From the NCBI RefSeq assembly GCF_010729305.1, contig NZ_AP022574.1, positions 4,898,001-4,962,000 of the forward strand: 64,000 bases of DNA, in the 5' to 3' direction. A model generated the notes under the pieces. The model had not been told where the DNA came from, ran no database searches, and worked only from the letters and a program-made list of their open reading frames with translations. The stretch is from Mycolicibacterium psychrotolerans. Its GTDB lineage: Bacteria; Actinomycetota; Actinomycetes; Mycobacteriales; Mycobacteriaceae. This document shows positions 33,470 to 42,030 of the stretch, piece after piece. Position numbers and translations under genes: made by a program. Each line of letters opens with the position of its first letter. Position 1 is the first letter of the stretch.

Positions 33470-36400
33470 CAGTAGACCACCTCCTGGGAGCGTCGCCGTA
33501 CGACGGTGACCTCGTCGCGCTGGTTTCCCGTCGGCCCGAGATAGTTGAACGCGAACGAGGTCTGGGCGTAGCCGCCGGCCAGGTGGCTCGGCTTGACCAG
33601 CAGCCGGGTCAGCGAGTTGTGGATGCCGCCCCGGGTGCCGGTGGTCTCGGTCAGCGGCACGTCGATCGTGCGCTCCTGCGCGTGGTAGACGTAGACCACC
33701 CCGTCGGGCATGCGGTGGCTGACGATCGCCCGACACACCAGCACGCCGTTGCGGTTGACCGCCTCGACCCAGTCGTTGTCGCGCACAGCGATTTTGGCGG
33801 CATCGGCCGGGCTCATCCACATCGTCGGCCCTCCGCGCGACAGCGACAGCATGAACAGGTTGTCCTGGTACTCGGAGTGGATCGACCATTTCGAGTGCGG
33901 GGTCAGGTAGCGCACCGTCAGCCCGATGCCACGGCTGCCCAACTCGGGTTCGCCGAACAGCCGATGGATGTCCAGCGGCGGGCGGTAGACCGGCAGTTGC
34001 TCACCGACTTCTTCGAGCCAATCGTGGTCGAGATAGAAGTGCATGCGGCCGGTCAGCGTGTGAAAAGGCTTGAGCGCTTCGATGTTCACGGTGAACGGGG
34101 CGTAGCGGCGGCCGCCGGTCTCGCTGCCCGACCACTCGGGGCTGGTGATGACGGGCACCGGCCGCGCCTGCGTGTCGGCGTAGGTGATGCGCTTCTCCTC
34201 GCTCCCCTCGGCCAGGTGAGCAAGTGGTCGGCCGGTGCGGCGCTCCAGCTCGCGGAAGCCCTCGACGGCCAGTCGGCCGTTCGATGTTCCCGACAGTGCG
34301 AGAACGACATCGGCCATCCGTTCGGCGGTGGTGATCGCCGGCCGGCCCGCGGCGGCGCCGGAATTCAGCACACCGAATTTCTGCGCGAGTTCGGCGACTT
34401 CCTGTACCGGCCAGGTGGTGACGCCCTTGGTGGTGACACCCAGTCTCTCGACCAGGGGTCCCAGCGTCGACCACTTGTCGGCGATCGCCGTGTAGTCGCG
34501 CTCGACCACAGCGACGGGGCCGATGGTCCGCCCGGGCACCGGAACCTCTCCGGTCTCCCGCCAGTCGTGTTGCCTGCCGGCGGGATAGGCCATCGCACCG
34601 GGGGTGTCGTGCTGCAACGCCCCCAGCACCACGTCGGTGCGGGTGCCCAGGTGTGTCGCAGCCAGTGCGGAGAAAGCCCTGGCGATCGCACCGAACGCCT
34701 CGTAATCCGAACGCGTTTCCCACGGCGGGTCGATCGCTGGGCTGAAGGCGTGCACGAACGGATGCATGTCGGTCGAGGACAGGTCGGCCTTCTCGTACCA
34801 GGTGGCCGCCGGAAGCACGACATCGGAGAGCAGGGTCGTCGACGTCATCCGGAAGTCGATCGACATCAACAGGTCGAGCTTGCCCTCGGGGATGTCGTCG
34901 GCCCACCGGACGCCGGCCGGACGCAGGTGCTCGGGGGTCGGGGTGGCCGACAGGTTCGACGTGGTGCCCAGCAGATGCCGCAGAAAGTACTCGTTGCCCT
35001 TGCTCGACGAACCGAGGAGGTTGGCCCGCCACACGTCGAGCACCCGCGGCCAGTTCGCCGGATCGTCGGGATCGGTGACCGCGAGTTTCAATACACCGGA
35101 GGCCAATTGCTCGCAAACATATTCGCCGATTTCACGTCCCGCCGCGCGTGCCTCCTCGGCGACGTCGAGGCTGCTGCGATCGAACTGCGGGTAGAACGGC
35201 ATCCAGCCCATCGCCGCGGAGGCGGCCAGCACATCCATGGTGTGCTTGCCGGTGAACCGGCCACGTGCAGTCGGACTGGCCAGCGCGTCGGCGCGATAGC
35301 CGTCGTAGCGCCACTGATCGGTGTGCACGTACCAGTACGACGTGCCCGGCATCTGCCGCGGCGGCCGGGACCAGTCGGTGGCCATCGCCATGGTCGCCCA
35401 ACCGGTGACCGGTCGGCACTTCTCCTGCCCGACGTAGTGCGCCCACCCACCGCCGTTGCGGCCCATCGATCCGGTCAGCAGCAGCATCGCCAGCACCGCG
35501 CGGTAGGTGGCGTCACCGTGGAACCACTGGCAGATCCCGGCACCCATGATGATCATCGAGCGACCGCCGGATTCCTCGGCGTTGCGGGCGAATTCGCGTG
35601 CCACACGGATGGCCTGAGCGGCCGACACCCCGGTGATCGGTTCCTGCCAGGCGGGCGTGTAGGGCTCAGTCGCGTCGTCGTAACCGGTCGGCCAGTCGCC
35701 GGGGAGCCCGGGCCGGTGCACCCCGTACTGCGCCAGCATGAGGTCGAACACCGAGCACACCCGGTGGCCGCCGACCCGGCGCACCGGCACCCCGCGGCGC
35801 ACCGTCGCCCCGGACCCGTCAACGGTATCGAAGCGCGGCAGCGTGATCAGCGCGGTCTCCCCGGCATCACCGCGCGGCGGCGCGACAGTCAAAGCGGGGA
35901 CGATCTCGCCCAGGTCGAGGTTCCACTTGCCCACGCCCTCGTCGCCGTAGCGGAACCCGAGCGAACCGTTCGGCACCGCAACGCGATCCGTCGCACCGTC
36001 CACCAGCACCGGTTTGAAGCGCGCGTTCTCCACGTCGTGGCCGAGGTCGGCAGCGGTCAGCATCTTGGCGGGCACCAGCTCGCCGTCACGCTCCTCCAGC
36101 GTCACCAGGAACGGCAGGTCGGTATACGTGCGCACATAGTCGACGAAAAACGGAACCCGTTGTGCGACGAAGAATTCGCGGAGAATGACATGGCCCATGG
36201 CCATCGCCAGGGCGCCGTCGGTGCCGGCTGCACACGGCATCCACTCGTCGGCGAACTTGGTGTTGTCGGCGTAATCCGGGCTGACGGTGACCACCTTGGT
36301 GCCGCGGTAGCGGACCTCGGCCATCCAGTGTGCGTCGGGGGTGCGGGTGACCGGCACGTTGGAGCCCCACATCATCAGATAGGACGCGTCCCACCAGTCC

Positions 36401-37155
36401 CCGGACTCCGGCACATCGGTCTGGTCGCCGAACACCTGCGGGGAGGCCACCGGCAGGTCGGCATACCAGTCGTAGAACGATGTCATCGCCCCGCCCAGCA
36501 ATTCGACGAACCGCGAGCCGGCGGCATGGCTGACCATCGACATGGCCGGGATCGGCGAGAAGCCCGCGATGCGGTCGGGCCCGTACGTCTTGATCGTATG
36601 GACGTGCGCGGCCGCGATCATCTCGGACGCCTCGCTCCACGTCACCCGGACCAGGCCGCCTTTGCCGCGCGCCTGCTGATAGCGTCTGCGCCGCTCGGGG
36701 TCGGCCTGGATGTCGGCCCACGCCAGCACCGGGTCACCCAGCCGGGCCTTCGCCTCGCGATACATCTGGACCAGCAGGCCCCGGGCGTACGGATAACGCA
36801 CCCGCGTCGGCGAATAGGTGTACCAGGAGAACGCGGCACCGCGTGGGCACCCACGCGGTTCGTATTCGGGGCGGTCCGGCCCCACCGAGGGATAGTCGGT
36901 TTCCTGGGTCTCCCAGGTGATGATGCCGTCCTTGACGTAGACCTTCCACGAGCACGAGCCGGTGCAATTGACGCCGTGCGTGGAGCGCACGACCTTGTCG
37001 TGACTCCACCGGTCGCGGTAGAAGACGTCGCCCTCGCGGCCGCCGCGGCGGGTGACCGTGCGAAGGTCCGCCGAGAACTCGCCGGGAGTGAAGAAGCGGC
37101 CGCTGCGCTCGAGCAGCTCTTCGATCTTCCCTCCGGTACGCGGCGGATTCGTCAC
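33469..37155 (-). CDS. narG: Respiratory nitrate reductase alpha (catalytic) subunit
   Basis: A 1228-residue molybdopterin enzyme, full length. The N-terminal FS0 cluster site uses H60, C64, C68 (THGVNCTGSC) and C103 (RGCPRG), and the YDWYADLPVASPQVFG region holds the aspartate that ligates molybdenum. No twin-arginine leader is present, as expected for a cytoplasm-facing Nar enzyme. It reduces nitrate to nitrite during oxygen limitation. GTG start overlaps the narK stop (GTGA). The long open frame on the opposite strand is a codon-bias shadow. Confidence 0.95.
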   Translation of the reverse strand: MTNPPRTGGKIEELLERSGRFFTPGEFSADLRTVTRRGGREGDVFYRDRWSHDKVVRSTHGVNCTGSCSWKVYVKDGIITWETQETDYPSVGPDRPEYEPRGCPRGAAFSWYTYSPTRVRYPYARGLLVQMYREAKARLGDPVLAWADIQADPERRRRYQQARGKGGLVRVTWSEASEMIAAAHVHTIKTYGPDRIAGFSPIPAMSMVSHAAGSRFVELLGGAMTSFYDWYADLPVASPQVFGDQTDVPESGDWWDASYLMMWGSNVPVTRTPDAHWMAEVRYRGTKVVTVSPDYADNTKFADEWMPCAAGTDGALAMAMGHVILREFFVAQRVPFFVDYVRTYTDLPFLVTLEERDGELVPAKMLTAADLGHDVENARFKPVLVDGATDRVAVPNGSLGFRYGDEGVGKWNLDLGEIVPALTVAPPRGDAGETALITLPRFDTVDGSGATVRRGVPVRRVGGHRVCSVFDLMLAQYGVHRPGLPGDWPTGYDDATEPYTPAWQEPITGVSAAQAIRVAREFARNAEESGGRSMIIMGAGICQWFHGDATYRAVLAMLLLTGSMGRNGGGWAHYVGQEKCRPVTGWATMAMATDWSRPPRQMPGTSYWYVHTDQWRYDGYRADALASPTARGRFTGKHTMDVLAASAAMGWMPFYPQFDRSSLDVAEEARAAGREIGEYVCEQLASGVLKLAVTDPDDPANWPRVLDVWRANLLGSSSKGNEYFLRHLLGTTSNLSATPTPEHLRPAGVRWADDIPEGKLDLLMSIDFRMTSTTLLSDVVLPAATWYEKADLSSTDMHPFVHAFSPAIDPPWETRSDYEAFGAIARAFSALAATHLGTRTDVVLGALQHDTPGAMAYPAGRQHDWRETGEVPVPGRTIGPVAVVERDYTAIADKWSTLGPLVERLGVTTKGVTTWPVQEVAELAQKFGVLNSGAAAGRPAITTAERMADVVLALSGTSNGRLAVEGFRELERRTGRPLAHLAEGSEEKRITYADTQARPVPVITSPEWSGSETGGRRYAPFTVNIEALKPFHTLTGRMHFYLDHDWLEEVGEQLPVYRPPLDIHRLFGEPELGSRGIGLTVRYLTPHSKWSIHSEYQDNLFMLSLSRGGPTMWMSPADAAKIAVRDNDWVEAVNRNGVLVCRAIVSHRMPDGVVYVYHAQERTIDVPLTETTGTRGGIHNSLTRLLVKPSHLAGGYAQTSFAFNYLGPTGNQRDEVTVVRRRSQEVVY

Positions 37156-38378
37156 GCGGTGGCCTCCCTGCGTTCGGGTTCGTGTGCGTGCAGGCGCAGC
37201 GCTGTGAATGCGAAGGCCAGGAGGGCGGTCGCTACGAGAAGCGACAGGCCGATCGTGTAGTCGGATTCCACACTGTCGTAGGTGGCGCCCATGACCAGCG
37301 GTGGAAAGTAGCCGCCGAGGCCGCCCGCGGCGGCGACGATGCCGGTCACGGATCCGACCGACTGCGCGGGCGCGCGCAGTGCCACCCAGGCGAAGACGCC
37401 GCCGGTGCCGATACCGAGGAAAAGCGCCAGCGCGATGAACGTGGCCGCCGACCAGAGGTCGGGCGGCGGCTGGAAGATCGCGACGAACGCCATCGCCGCC
37501 GTTCCGGCGAAGGAGGCCAGCACAACGTATTTGGGAGGTATCCGATCGGCCAGTGCCCCACCGACGGGTCGGGCCAGCACCGCGGCGAGCGCGAAGCCGG
37601 CGGTGCGGGCGCCGGCGTCGACGGCGGAGAAGTGATAGATGGTCTTGATGTAGGTGGGCAGGTAGTTGGCGAATGCCACGAAGCCGCCGAAGACGACGGC
37701 GTAGAGGAACGCCATCTCCCACGTCACGGTGAGCTTGGCGGCCGTCTTCAGCTTCGGGACCACCGGGTCGGTGTTGGCGGTGAACTGCGGGGAGTCGCGC
37801 ATCACGATCAGGCACAGCATGGCCGTCACACCCAGTGCGGCCGCGATGATCAGGTGGGTGGGGAACAGCCCGAACCACCGGACGAAACGCGGCGTGAAGA
37901 ACGCCGACAGCGCCGTGCCCACCATTCCCATGCCGAACACGCCCGTCGCGAAGCCCCGTCGCGCGGGCTCGTACCAGTGGTTGGCGAACGGGATACCGAC
38001 GGCGAAGATCGTGCCGGCGATGCCGAGGAAGAAGCCGAAGATCAGCAGCAACGGGTAGGACCCGATCGATCCCGCGAAGCCCACCGCGAGCACGGGGACG
38101 ATGGAGACCACGGACACGGCGATGAACATCGCGCGGCCGCCGAATCGGTCGGTGAGCGACCCGACCACGATGCGCCCCAGCGCACCAACCAGAATCGGTG
38201 TGGCGACCAGCATGGACGCCTGCGTGCTGCTCAGCGACAGGTCACCGGCATAGGTGGTCGACAGGGGCCCTATCATGTTCCAGGCCCAGAAATTGATCGC
38301 GGAAACCCACGTGGCCAGCGCCAGATTCAGCCCCCGCCGCGCTCCGGTGTCCGGCGTCGTCGCCGTGTCCACCTGCAT
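37152..38378 (-). CDS. narK: Nitrate/nitrite transporter, MFS
   Basis: A 408-residue major facilitator with 12 hydrophobic helices and the nitrate-porter signatures GMGMVGTALSAFF (after helix 4 region) and the second glycine-rich stretch AAAGGLGGYFPP near helix 11. It resembles NarK2 of M. tuberculosis. It imports nitrate or exchanges it for nitrite. The ATG is preceded by a short gap after pfkB (31 bases), and its stop overlaps narG, so it probably shares a transcript with the reductase genes. Confidence 0.9.
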   Translation of the reverse strand: MQVDTATTPDTGARRGLNLALATWVSAINFWAWNMIGPLSTTYAGDLSLSSTQASMLVATPILVGALGRIVVGSLTDRFGGRAMFIAVSVVSIVPVLAVGFAGSIGSYPLLLIFGFFLGIAGTIFAVGIPFANHWYEPARRGFATGVFGMGMVGTALSAFFTPRFVRWFGLFPTHLIIAAALGVTAMLCLIVMRDSPQFTANTDPVVPKLKTAAKLTVTWEMAFLYAVVFGGFVAFANYLPTYIKTIYHFSAVDAGARTAGFALAAVLARPVGGALADRIPPKYVVLASFAGTAAMAFVAIFQPPPDLWSAATFIALALFLGIGTGGVFAWVALRAPAQSVGSVTGIVAAAGGLGGYFPPLVMGATYDSVESDYTIGLSLLVATALLAFAFTALRLHAHEPERREATA

Positions 38379-38409
38379 CACGTAACCACACCCCGCCCCG
38401 CTTCCGCAC

Positions 38410-39405
38410 CTATTCGTGCGAGATCGGCTCCAATGATCTTGTGTCGCAACAGCCGTCTGTCGGATCGGCGGCCAGGTCGACGAACCGTTCGACGTCGGCG
38501 GCGGCGAACGCCGACGTTCCGGGCGTGAGCAGCTTGGCGGCCGCGGCGGCGATTCCGTAGCGCACCGCATCGCCGATGGACCAGCCGCAGCTCAGGCCGA
38601 CGGCGATGCCCGCCACCATCGCGTCGCCGGCCCCGACACCGCTGACGGCGTGCACCGGGATCGCCGGGAAATGCCGGCTCTCCGCGGCGGTGGCGAAAAT
38701 CGCGCCCTCGGGACCGAGCGAGACCACGACGGCTTCGGTGAGCCCGCGATCGATCAGTTCGTGCGCTGCCAGGAGTTGCTCGGCCCGGGTCTCCAGCGGA
38801 CGACCGACACACTCGCGCAGTTCGCGCACGCTGGGCTTGAGCAGGTACACCCCGGACGTGACGTGGGTCAGCGCGTCGACCGACGTGTCGAGGATCAGCC
38901 GCGCGCCGACTTCCCGGCACAGGTCGGCGACGCGCTGGTAGAAGTCCGGCGGCACCCCCGGGGGCAGGCTGCCGCTGGCGACGACGTAGCACGTCGAGGC
39001 CACCGCCGGCGGGATCGCCTCGCGCAGCTTGTCCAGGCACAGCGTGCACTCCGCCTGCGTCAGGGTGGGGCCGGGCAGCACGAAGCGGTACTGCCGGTCA
39101 CCGGCGCGGTCGTTGACCGTGAAGCTCTCCCGCGTCGCGCCGCCGATGGGAACCAGCGTGTACGGCGTGCGCGATTCGTAGACGAGGTCGACCAGTCGCT
39201 CGCCCGTCGACCCGCCCGCGGCGAAGACAGCCACGACATCGCCGCCGAGGGCACCGGCGAAGCGCGCAACGTTGATCCCGCCGCCGCCGGCGTCGTACCG
39301 CACGGCGCGGCAGCGGACCTTCTCGGTCGGCCGCACCTCGTCGGCGTCGGCGGTGACGTCGAGGGCAGGGTTCATCGTCAGCGTGACGATCCGCGAGCGG
39401 TTCAT
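38410..39405 (-). CDS. pfkB: PfkB-family sugar kinase (6-phosphofructokinase 2 type)
   Basis: A 331-residue ribokinase-fold kinase. The glycine-rich substrate motif GGGGINVARF is near residue 40 and the catalytic loop is VSGVGAGDAMVAG with the base aspartate. It matches M. tuberculosis PfkB (Rv2029c), a DosR-regulon gene, and likewise follows an Rv2030c-like gene, whose stop overlaps its start (ATGA). It would phosphorylate fructose 6-phosphate, or a related sugar phosphate, with ATP. The position upstream of narK suggests hypoxic expression. Confidence 0.88.
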   Translation of the reverse strand: MNRSRIVTLTMNPALDVTADADEVRPTEKVRCRAVRYDAGGGGINVARFAGALGGDVVAVFAAGGSTGERLVDLVYESRTPYTLVPIGGATRESFTVNDRAGDRQYRFVLPGPTLTQAECTLCLDKLREAIPPAVASTCYVVASGSLPPGVPPDFYQRVADLCREVGARLILDTSVDALTHVTSGVYLLKPSVRELRECVGRPLETRAEQLLAAHELIDRGLTEAVVVSLGPEGAIFATAAESRHFPAIPVHAVSGVGAGDAMVAGIAVGLSCGWSIGDAVRYGIAAAAAKLLTPGTSAFAAADVERFVDLAADPTDGCCDTRSLEPISHE

Positions 39406-41447
39406 AGCCCGGTCGGGTACGTCTCGGGATTCTGGCCGGCCACCCACACGCTGGTGAGCTCGAGCGGTTCCAGCGCCGTGGTCCTGTCGATGTGGATGAG
39501 CGCGTCGAACTGGTCCCCCGGCCGGACGTGGTAGTAGTGACTCTGCCGCTCGGTGTCCGGCCGGTAGATGACGCCGATCGCCCTACCGAGCCGGACGGCG
39601 TCCAGCGGGGCGGCGGCGGCTCGGCTGATGGCGGCCGAGACGAGGAACGCCGGTTCGGATACCTCGTGGAACAGCTCTTCGACACTTCCGTTCAGTGCCG
39701 GACGCACGACCTTGCGCTCGGCGATGCCCCCCCACTCCGTGGCCGCGGTGACGGTACCGGTGTAGGTGGTGAAACCGATCAACCGGGACGCCTCGGCATG
39801 AGACTCCCGCACCAGCTGCCCGAGGGTGAGCTGCCCGTCGGAACCGACCTCGGTGGCGCGGGCGTCGCCGACGTGAGAATTGTGCGCCCACACAACGATT
39901 CGTGCGGGTTCTGGTCCGTTGCGGCGGTCCATGTGGGTGAGCAGGGCGGCAAGGGTCTGCGCCATGTGCCGGTCGCGCAGATTCCAGGACGTGACCCGGC
40001 CGCCGAACATCGCCCGGTAGTACACCTCCGCGTTGCGGACGGTCAGGGCATTCTGCCGCGCATAGAACAGTTCGTCCTCGGCCAGCAGCCCGTCCCGGCG
40101 CACGTTGTCCAGCGCATCGCGCTGCAATTCGACGAGCTGCTCGATCGCCTGGCGTTCACACGACAACCCAGCCCCGAACGCTGCCGCGAAGCCATAGGCC
40201 TGACCGTCGTCGGCCGACGTGTGGTCGAAACACGCATAGCGCTCCCTCGCCCGGCCGGCGGCCGCCGGGTCGACGTTCTCCAGATAGCGGATCACCTCGC
40301 GCATGGACCGGTGCAGGCTGTAGAGGTCCAGACCGTAGAAGCCGGCCTGCTCGCCGCCGCCGGCGCGCTGCCGGGAGTTGTGCGCGTGGAGCCAGTCCAC
40401 GAACTCGGCCACCACGGTGTTGCGCCACATCCAGGCGGGGAAGCGCTCGAACCCGCTCAGCGCCTGATCGGCTGACGCATCGTGGCCCTGGCCGCGCACG
40501 TAGCGGTTCACGCGGTAGGCATCGGGCCAGTCCGCTTCCGCGGCCACGGCGCAGAATCCTTTCTCCTCGATCAGCCACTTCGTGATCTCCGCCCGCGCCC
40601 GGTAGAACTCCTCGGTGCCGTGTGAGCTCTCACCGATCAGCACCACGCGCGCGTCGCCGATGACCTCCTCGAGCGCCTCGCGCGGCGGCACCCCAGAGGG
40701 GGCGTCGACAACGCATCGGCGCAGCACGTCGGCGGCGGTCTCCGCCAGGCGGAGGCTCCCGGTGCCGGTGCCGACGGTGGGCGTCGCCAGCAACAGGCGC
40801 ACCTCGTCGTCGCTGACCTGGCTGAAGTCCCAGAATGACTCGCCCACGGCGAGAAACGGTGTGGGCATCGACGCGCACACGACGTCGTCGACGATCGCCA
40901 TGAACTCGCGACACGTCGACTCGGGCGCGGCCGGGACGGCGATGACGATCTCGGCAGGATCCATCTCGCGCAGCGCTTGGACCGCGGCCATCATGCTCGC
41001 ACCGGTCGCGAGCCCGTCGTCGACGAGGATGACCGTCTGTCCCGCGAGTTCCAGCGGTGGCCGGCCGCCGCGGTAAGCCGCCTCGCGCCGCACCAGCTCC
41101 CGGCCCTCGCGTTCGGCGACGTCACGCATTTGCTGTGGCGTCACCCCCAGCGCGCGGACAACGTCGTCGTTGACGACGACCCGGCCGCCGGTGGCCAGTG
41201 CGCCCATCGCGAATTCGTCCCGGCCCGGCGCACCCAGTTTGCGCACGATGAACGCATCCAGCGGAACACCCAGTGCCGCAGCGACTTCCCAGGCCACGGG
41301 AACTCCGCCACGGGCCAAGCCGAGGACGACGACGTCCTCTCTGCCGCGGTATGAGCCCAGCAGGCCGGCCAACACCCGGCCGGCCTCGCGTCGATCACGG
41401 AAAACCTGCCGGGGCGACTCCCCCGTCCTCCGTCGTGCCGTCGTCAT
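39402..41447 (-). CDS. Phosphoribosyltransferase - erythromycin-esterase-like fusion (Rv2030c-like)
   Basis: A 681-residue two-domain protein, the same length as M. tuberculosis Rv2030c. Residues ~15-220 form a phosphoribosyltransferase with the PRPP loop VILVDDGLATGAS; residues ~240-680 are an erythromycin-esterase fold with GESSHGTEEFY and VWAHNSHVGD holding its histidines. Rv2030c is strongly induced by hypoxia through DosR. Neither activity has a known substrate in this setting. ATG follows GGAG; a DosR-like box lies about 60 bases upstream. It is the first gene of the chain leading into pfkB, narK and narGHJI. Confidence 0.85.
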   Translation of the reverse strand: MTTARRRTGESPRQVFRDRREAGRVLAGLLGSYRGREDVVVLGLARGGVPVAWEVAAALGVPLDAFIVRKLGAPGRDEFAMGALATGGRVVVNDDVVRALGVTPQQMRDVAEREGRELVRREAAYRGGRPPLELAGQTVILVDDGLATGASMMAAVQALREMDPAEIVIAVPAAPESTCREFMAIVDDVVCASMPTPFLAVGESFWDFSQVSDDEVRLLLATPTVGTGTGSLRLAETAADVLRRCVVDAPSGVPPREALEEVIGDARVVLIGESSHGTEEFYRARAEITKWLIEEKGFCAVAAEADWPDAYRVNRYVRGQGHDASADQALSGFERFPAWMWRNTVVAEFVDWLHAHNSRQRAGGGEQAGFYGLDLYSLHRSMREVIRYLENVDPAAAGRARERYACFDHTSADDGQAYGFAAAFGAGLSCERQAIEQLVELQRDALDNVRRDGLLAEDELFYARQNALTVRNAEVYYRAMFGGRVTSWNLRDRHMAQTLAALLTHMDRRNGPEPARIVVWAHNSHVGDARATEVGSDGQLTLGQLVRESHAEASRLIGFTTYTGTVTAATEWGGIAERKVVRPALNGSVEELFHEVSEPAFLVSAAISRAAAAPLDAVRLGRAIGVIYRPDTERQSHYYHVRPGDQFDALIHIDRTTALEPLELTSVWVAGQNPETYPTGL

Positions 41448-41503
41448 CGTCGTTCTCCGTTCGGTGGCTTCGGTTCCATCCGATCACCGCAGCTGGTCAC
41501 CGG

Positions 41504-41523
41504 ATAGGGACCGAAGTCACCCT
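41504..41523. promoter_or_regulatory. DosR-like box upstream of the Rv2030c-like gene
   Basis: ATAGGGACCGAAGTCACCCT resembles the DosR consensus (GGGAC core, then AGTC-C); about 12-13 of 20 positions agree. It sits about 60 bases ahead of the start codon in an otherwise empty gap, a normal place for an activator site. Confidence 0.5.
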
Positions 41524-41543
41524 GCGCAGAGCCGTTCGCCCGG

Positions 41544-41978
41544 CTACGCCTGCTCGGGAACGCGGTCCGGTTCGCGGCCGAAGACGAAGCGCCGGCCCGT
41601 CACGCTGAGCGGCCTGATCCGCACGTAGTGGGTTTTGGCCGTCGCCGTCCACGGCAGCAGGTTCGCCGCGTCGGCTTCGGCGATCTCCTCGTCGCTGCGC
41701 AGCGAGCGGGCGCTCCCCTTGACGATGACGCTCCATCCGTCGGTGACGGTGTGGTCGTCCGCCTCGAAGAGAACTGTGCTGTTGATCGCGGCGCTGACCA
41801 GTTTGGTGCCCTCGGCGGTGCGGAACAGGATGGAGCGGTTCTGCACAGCGAAGTTCACCGGGAAGATCGCCGGATGGCCGTCGACGCTGGTGACAAGTCG
41901 CCCGAGCGCCACACTCGAGAGGTGTTTCCAGCATTCCGACTCTGGCAGCACCGAAACCGGCGCGGTGTCATGGGACAT
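41544..41978 (-). CDS. Pyridoxamine-phosphate-oxidase-fold flavin/F420 protein
   Basis: A 144-residue split-barrel protein: LGRLVTSVDGHPAIFPVNF and VLFRTAEGTKL-type strands are typical (here ILFRTAEGTKL). Such proteins bind FMN, F420 or heme and often reduce quinones or biliverdin; true PNP oxidase activity is unlikely given the short length. I prefer the ATG giving MSHDTAP to a GTG three codons upstream. A DosR-like box lies 33 bases upstream, so it probably belongs to the hypoxia set, which in M. tuberculosis includes similar small proteins. Confidence 0.78.
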   Translation of the reverse strand: MSHDTAPVSVLPESECWKHLSSVALGRLVTSVDGHPAIFPVNFAVQNRSILFRTAEGTKLVSAAINSTVLFEADDHTVTDGWSVIVKGSARSLRSDEEIAEADAANLLPWTATAKTHYVRIRPLSVTGRRFVFGREPDRVPEQA

Positions 41979-42010
41979 AGCTGACACTAACCTCGCCGCG
42001 AACCGGCCCG

Positions 42011-42030
42011 ATGCGGCCCAAAGTCCCTCA
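42011..42030. promoter_or_regulatory. DosR-like box upstream of the PNPOx-fold gene
   Basis: ATGCGGCCCAAAGTCCCTCA agrees with the palindromic DosR consensus at about 14 of 20 positions, including a full AGTCCC half. Read on the minus strand the half-site is GGGACTTT. It overlaps the last codons of the pyruvate-kinase-like gene and points at the small flavoprotein gene. Confidence 0.55.

Noticed and set aside
33583..37260. A 1225-codon open frame antisense to narG
   Set aside because: It is a shadow of the strong GC-third-position bias of narG; its translation shows no domain and narG has all catalytic motifs.
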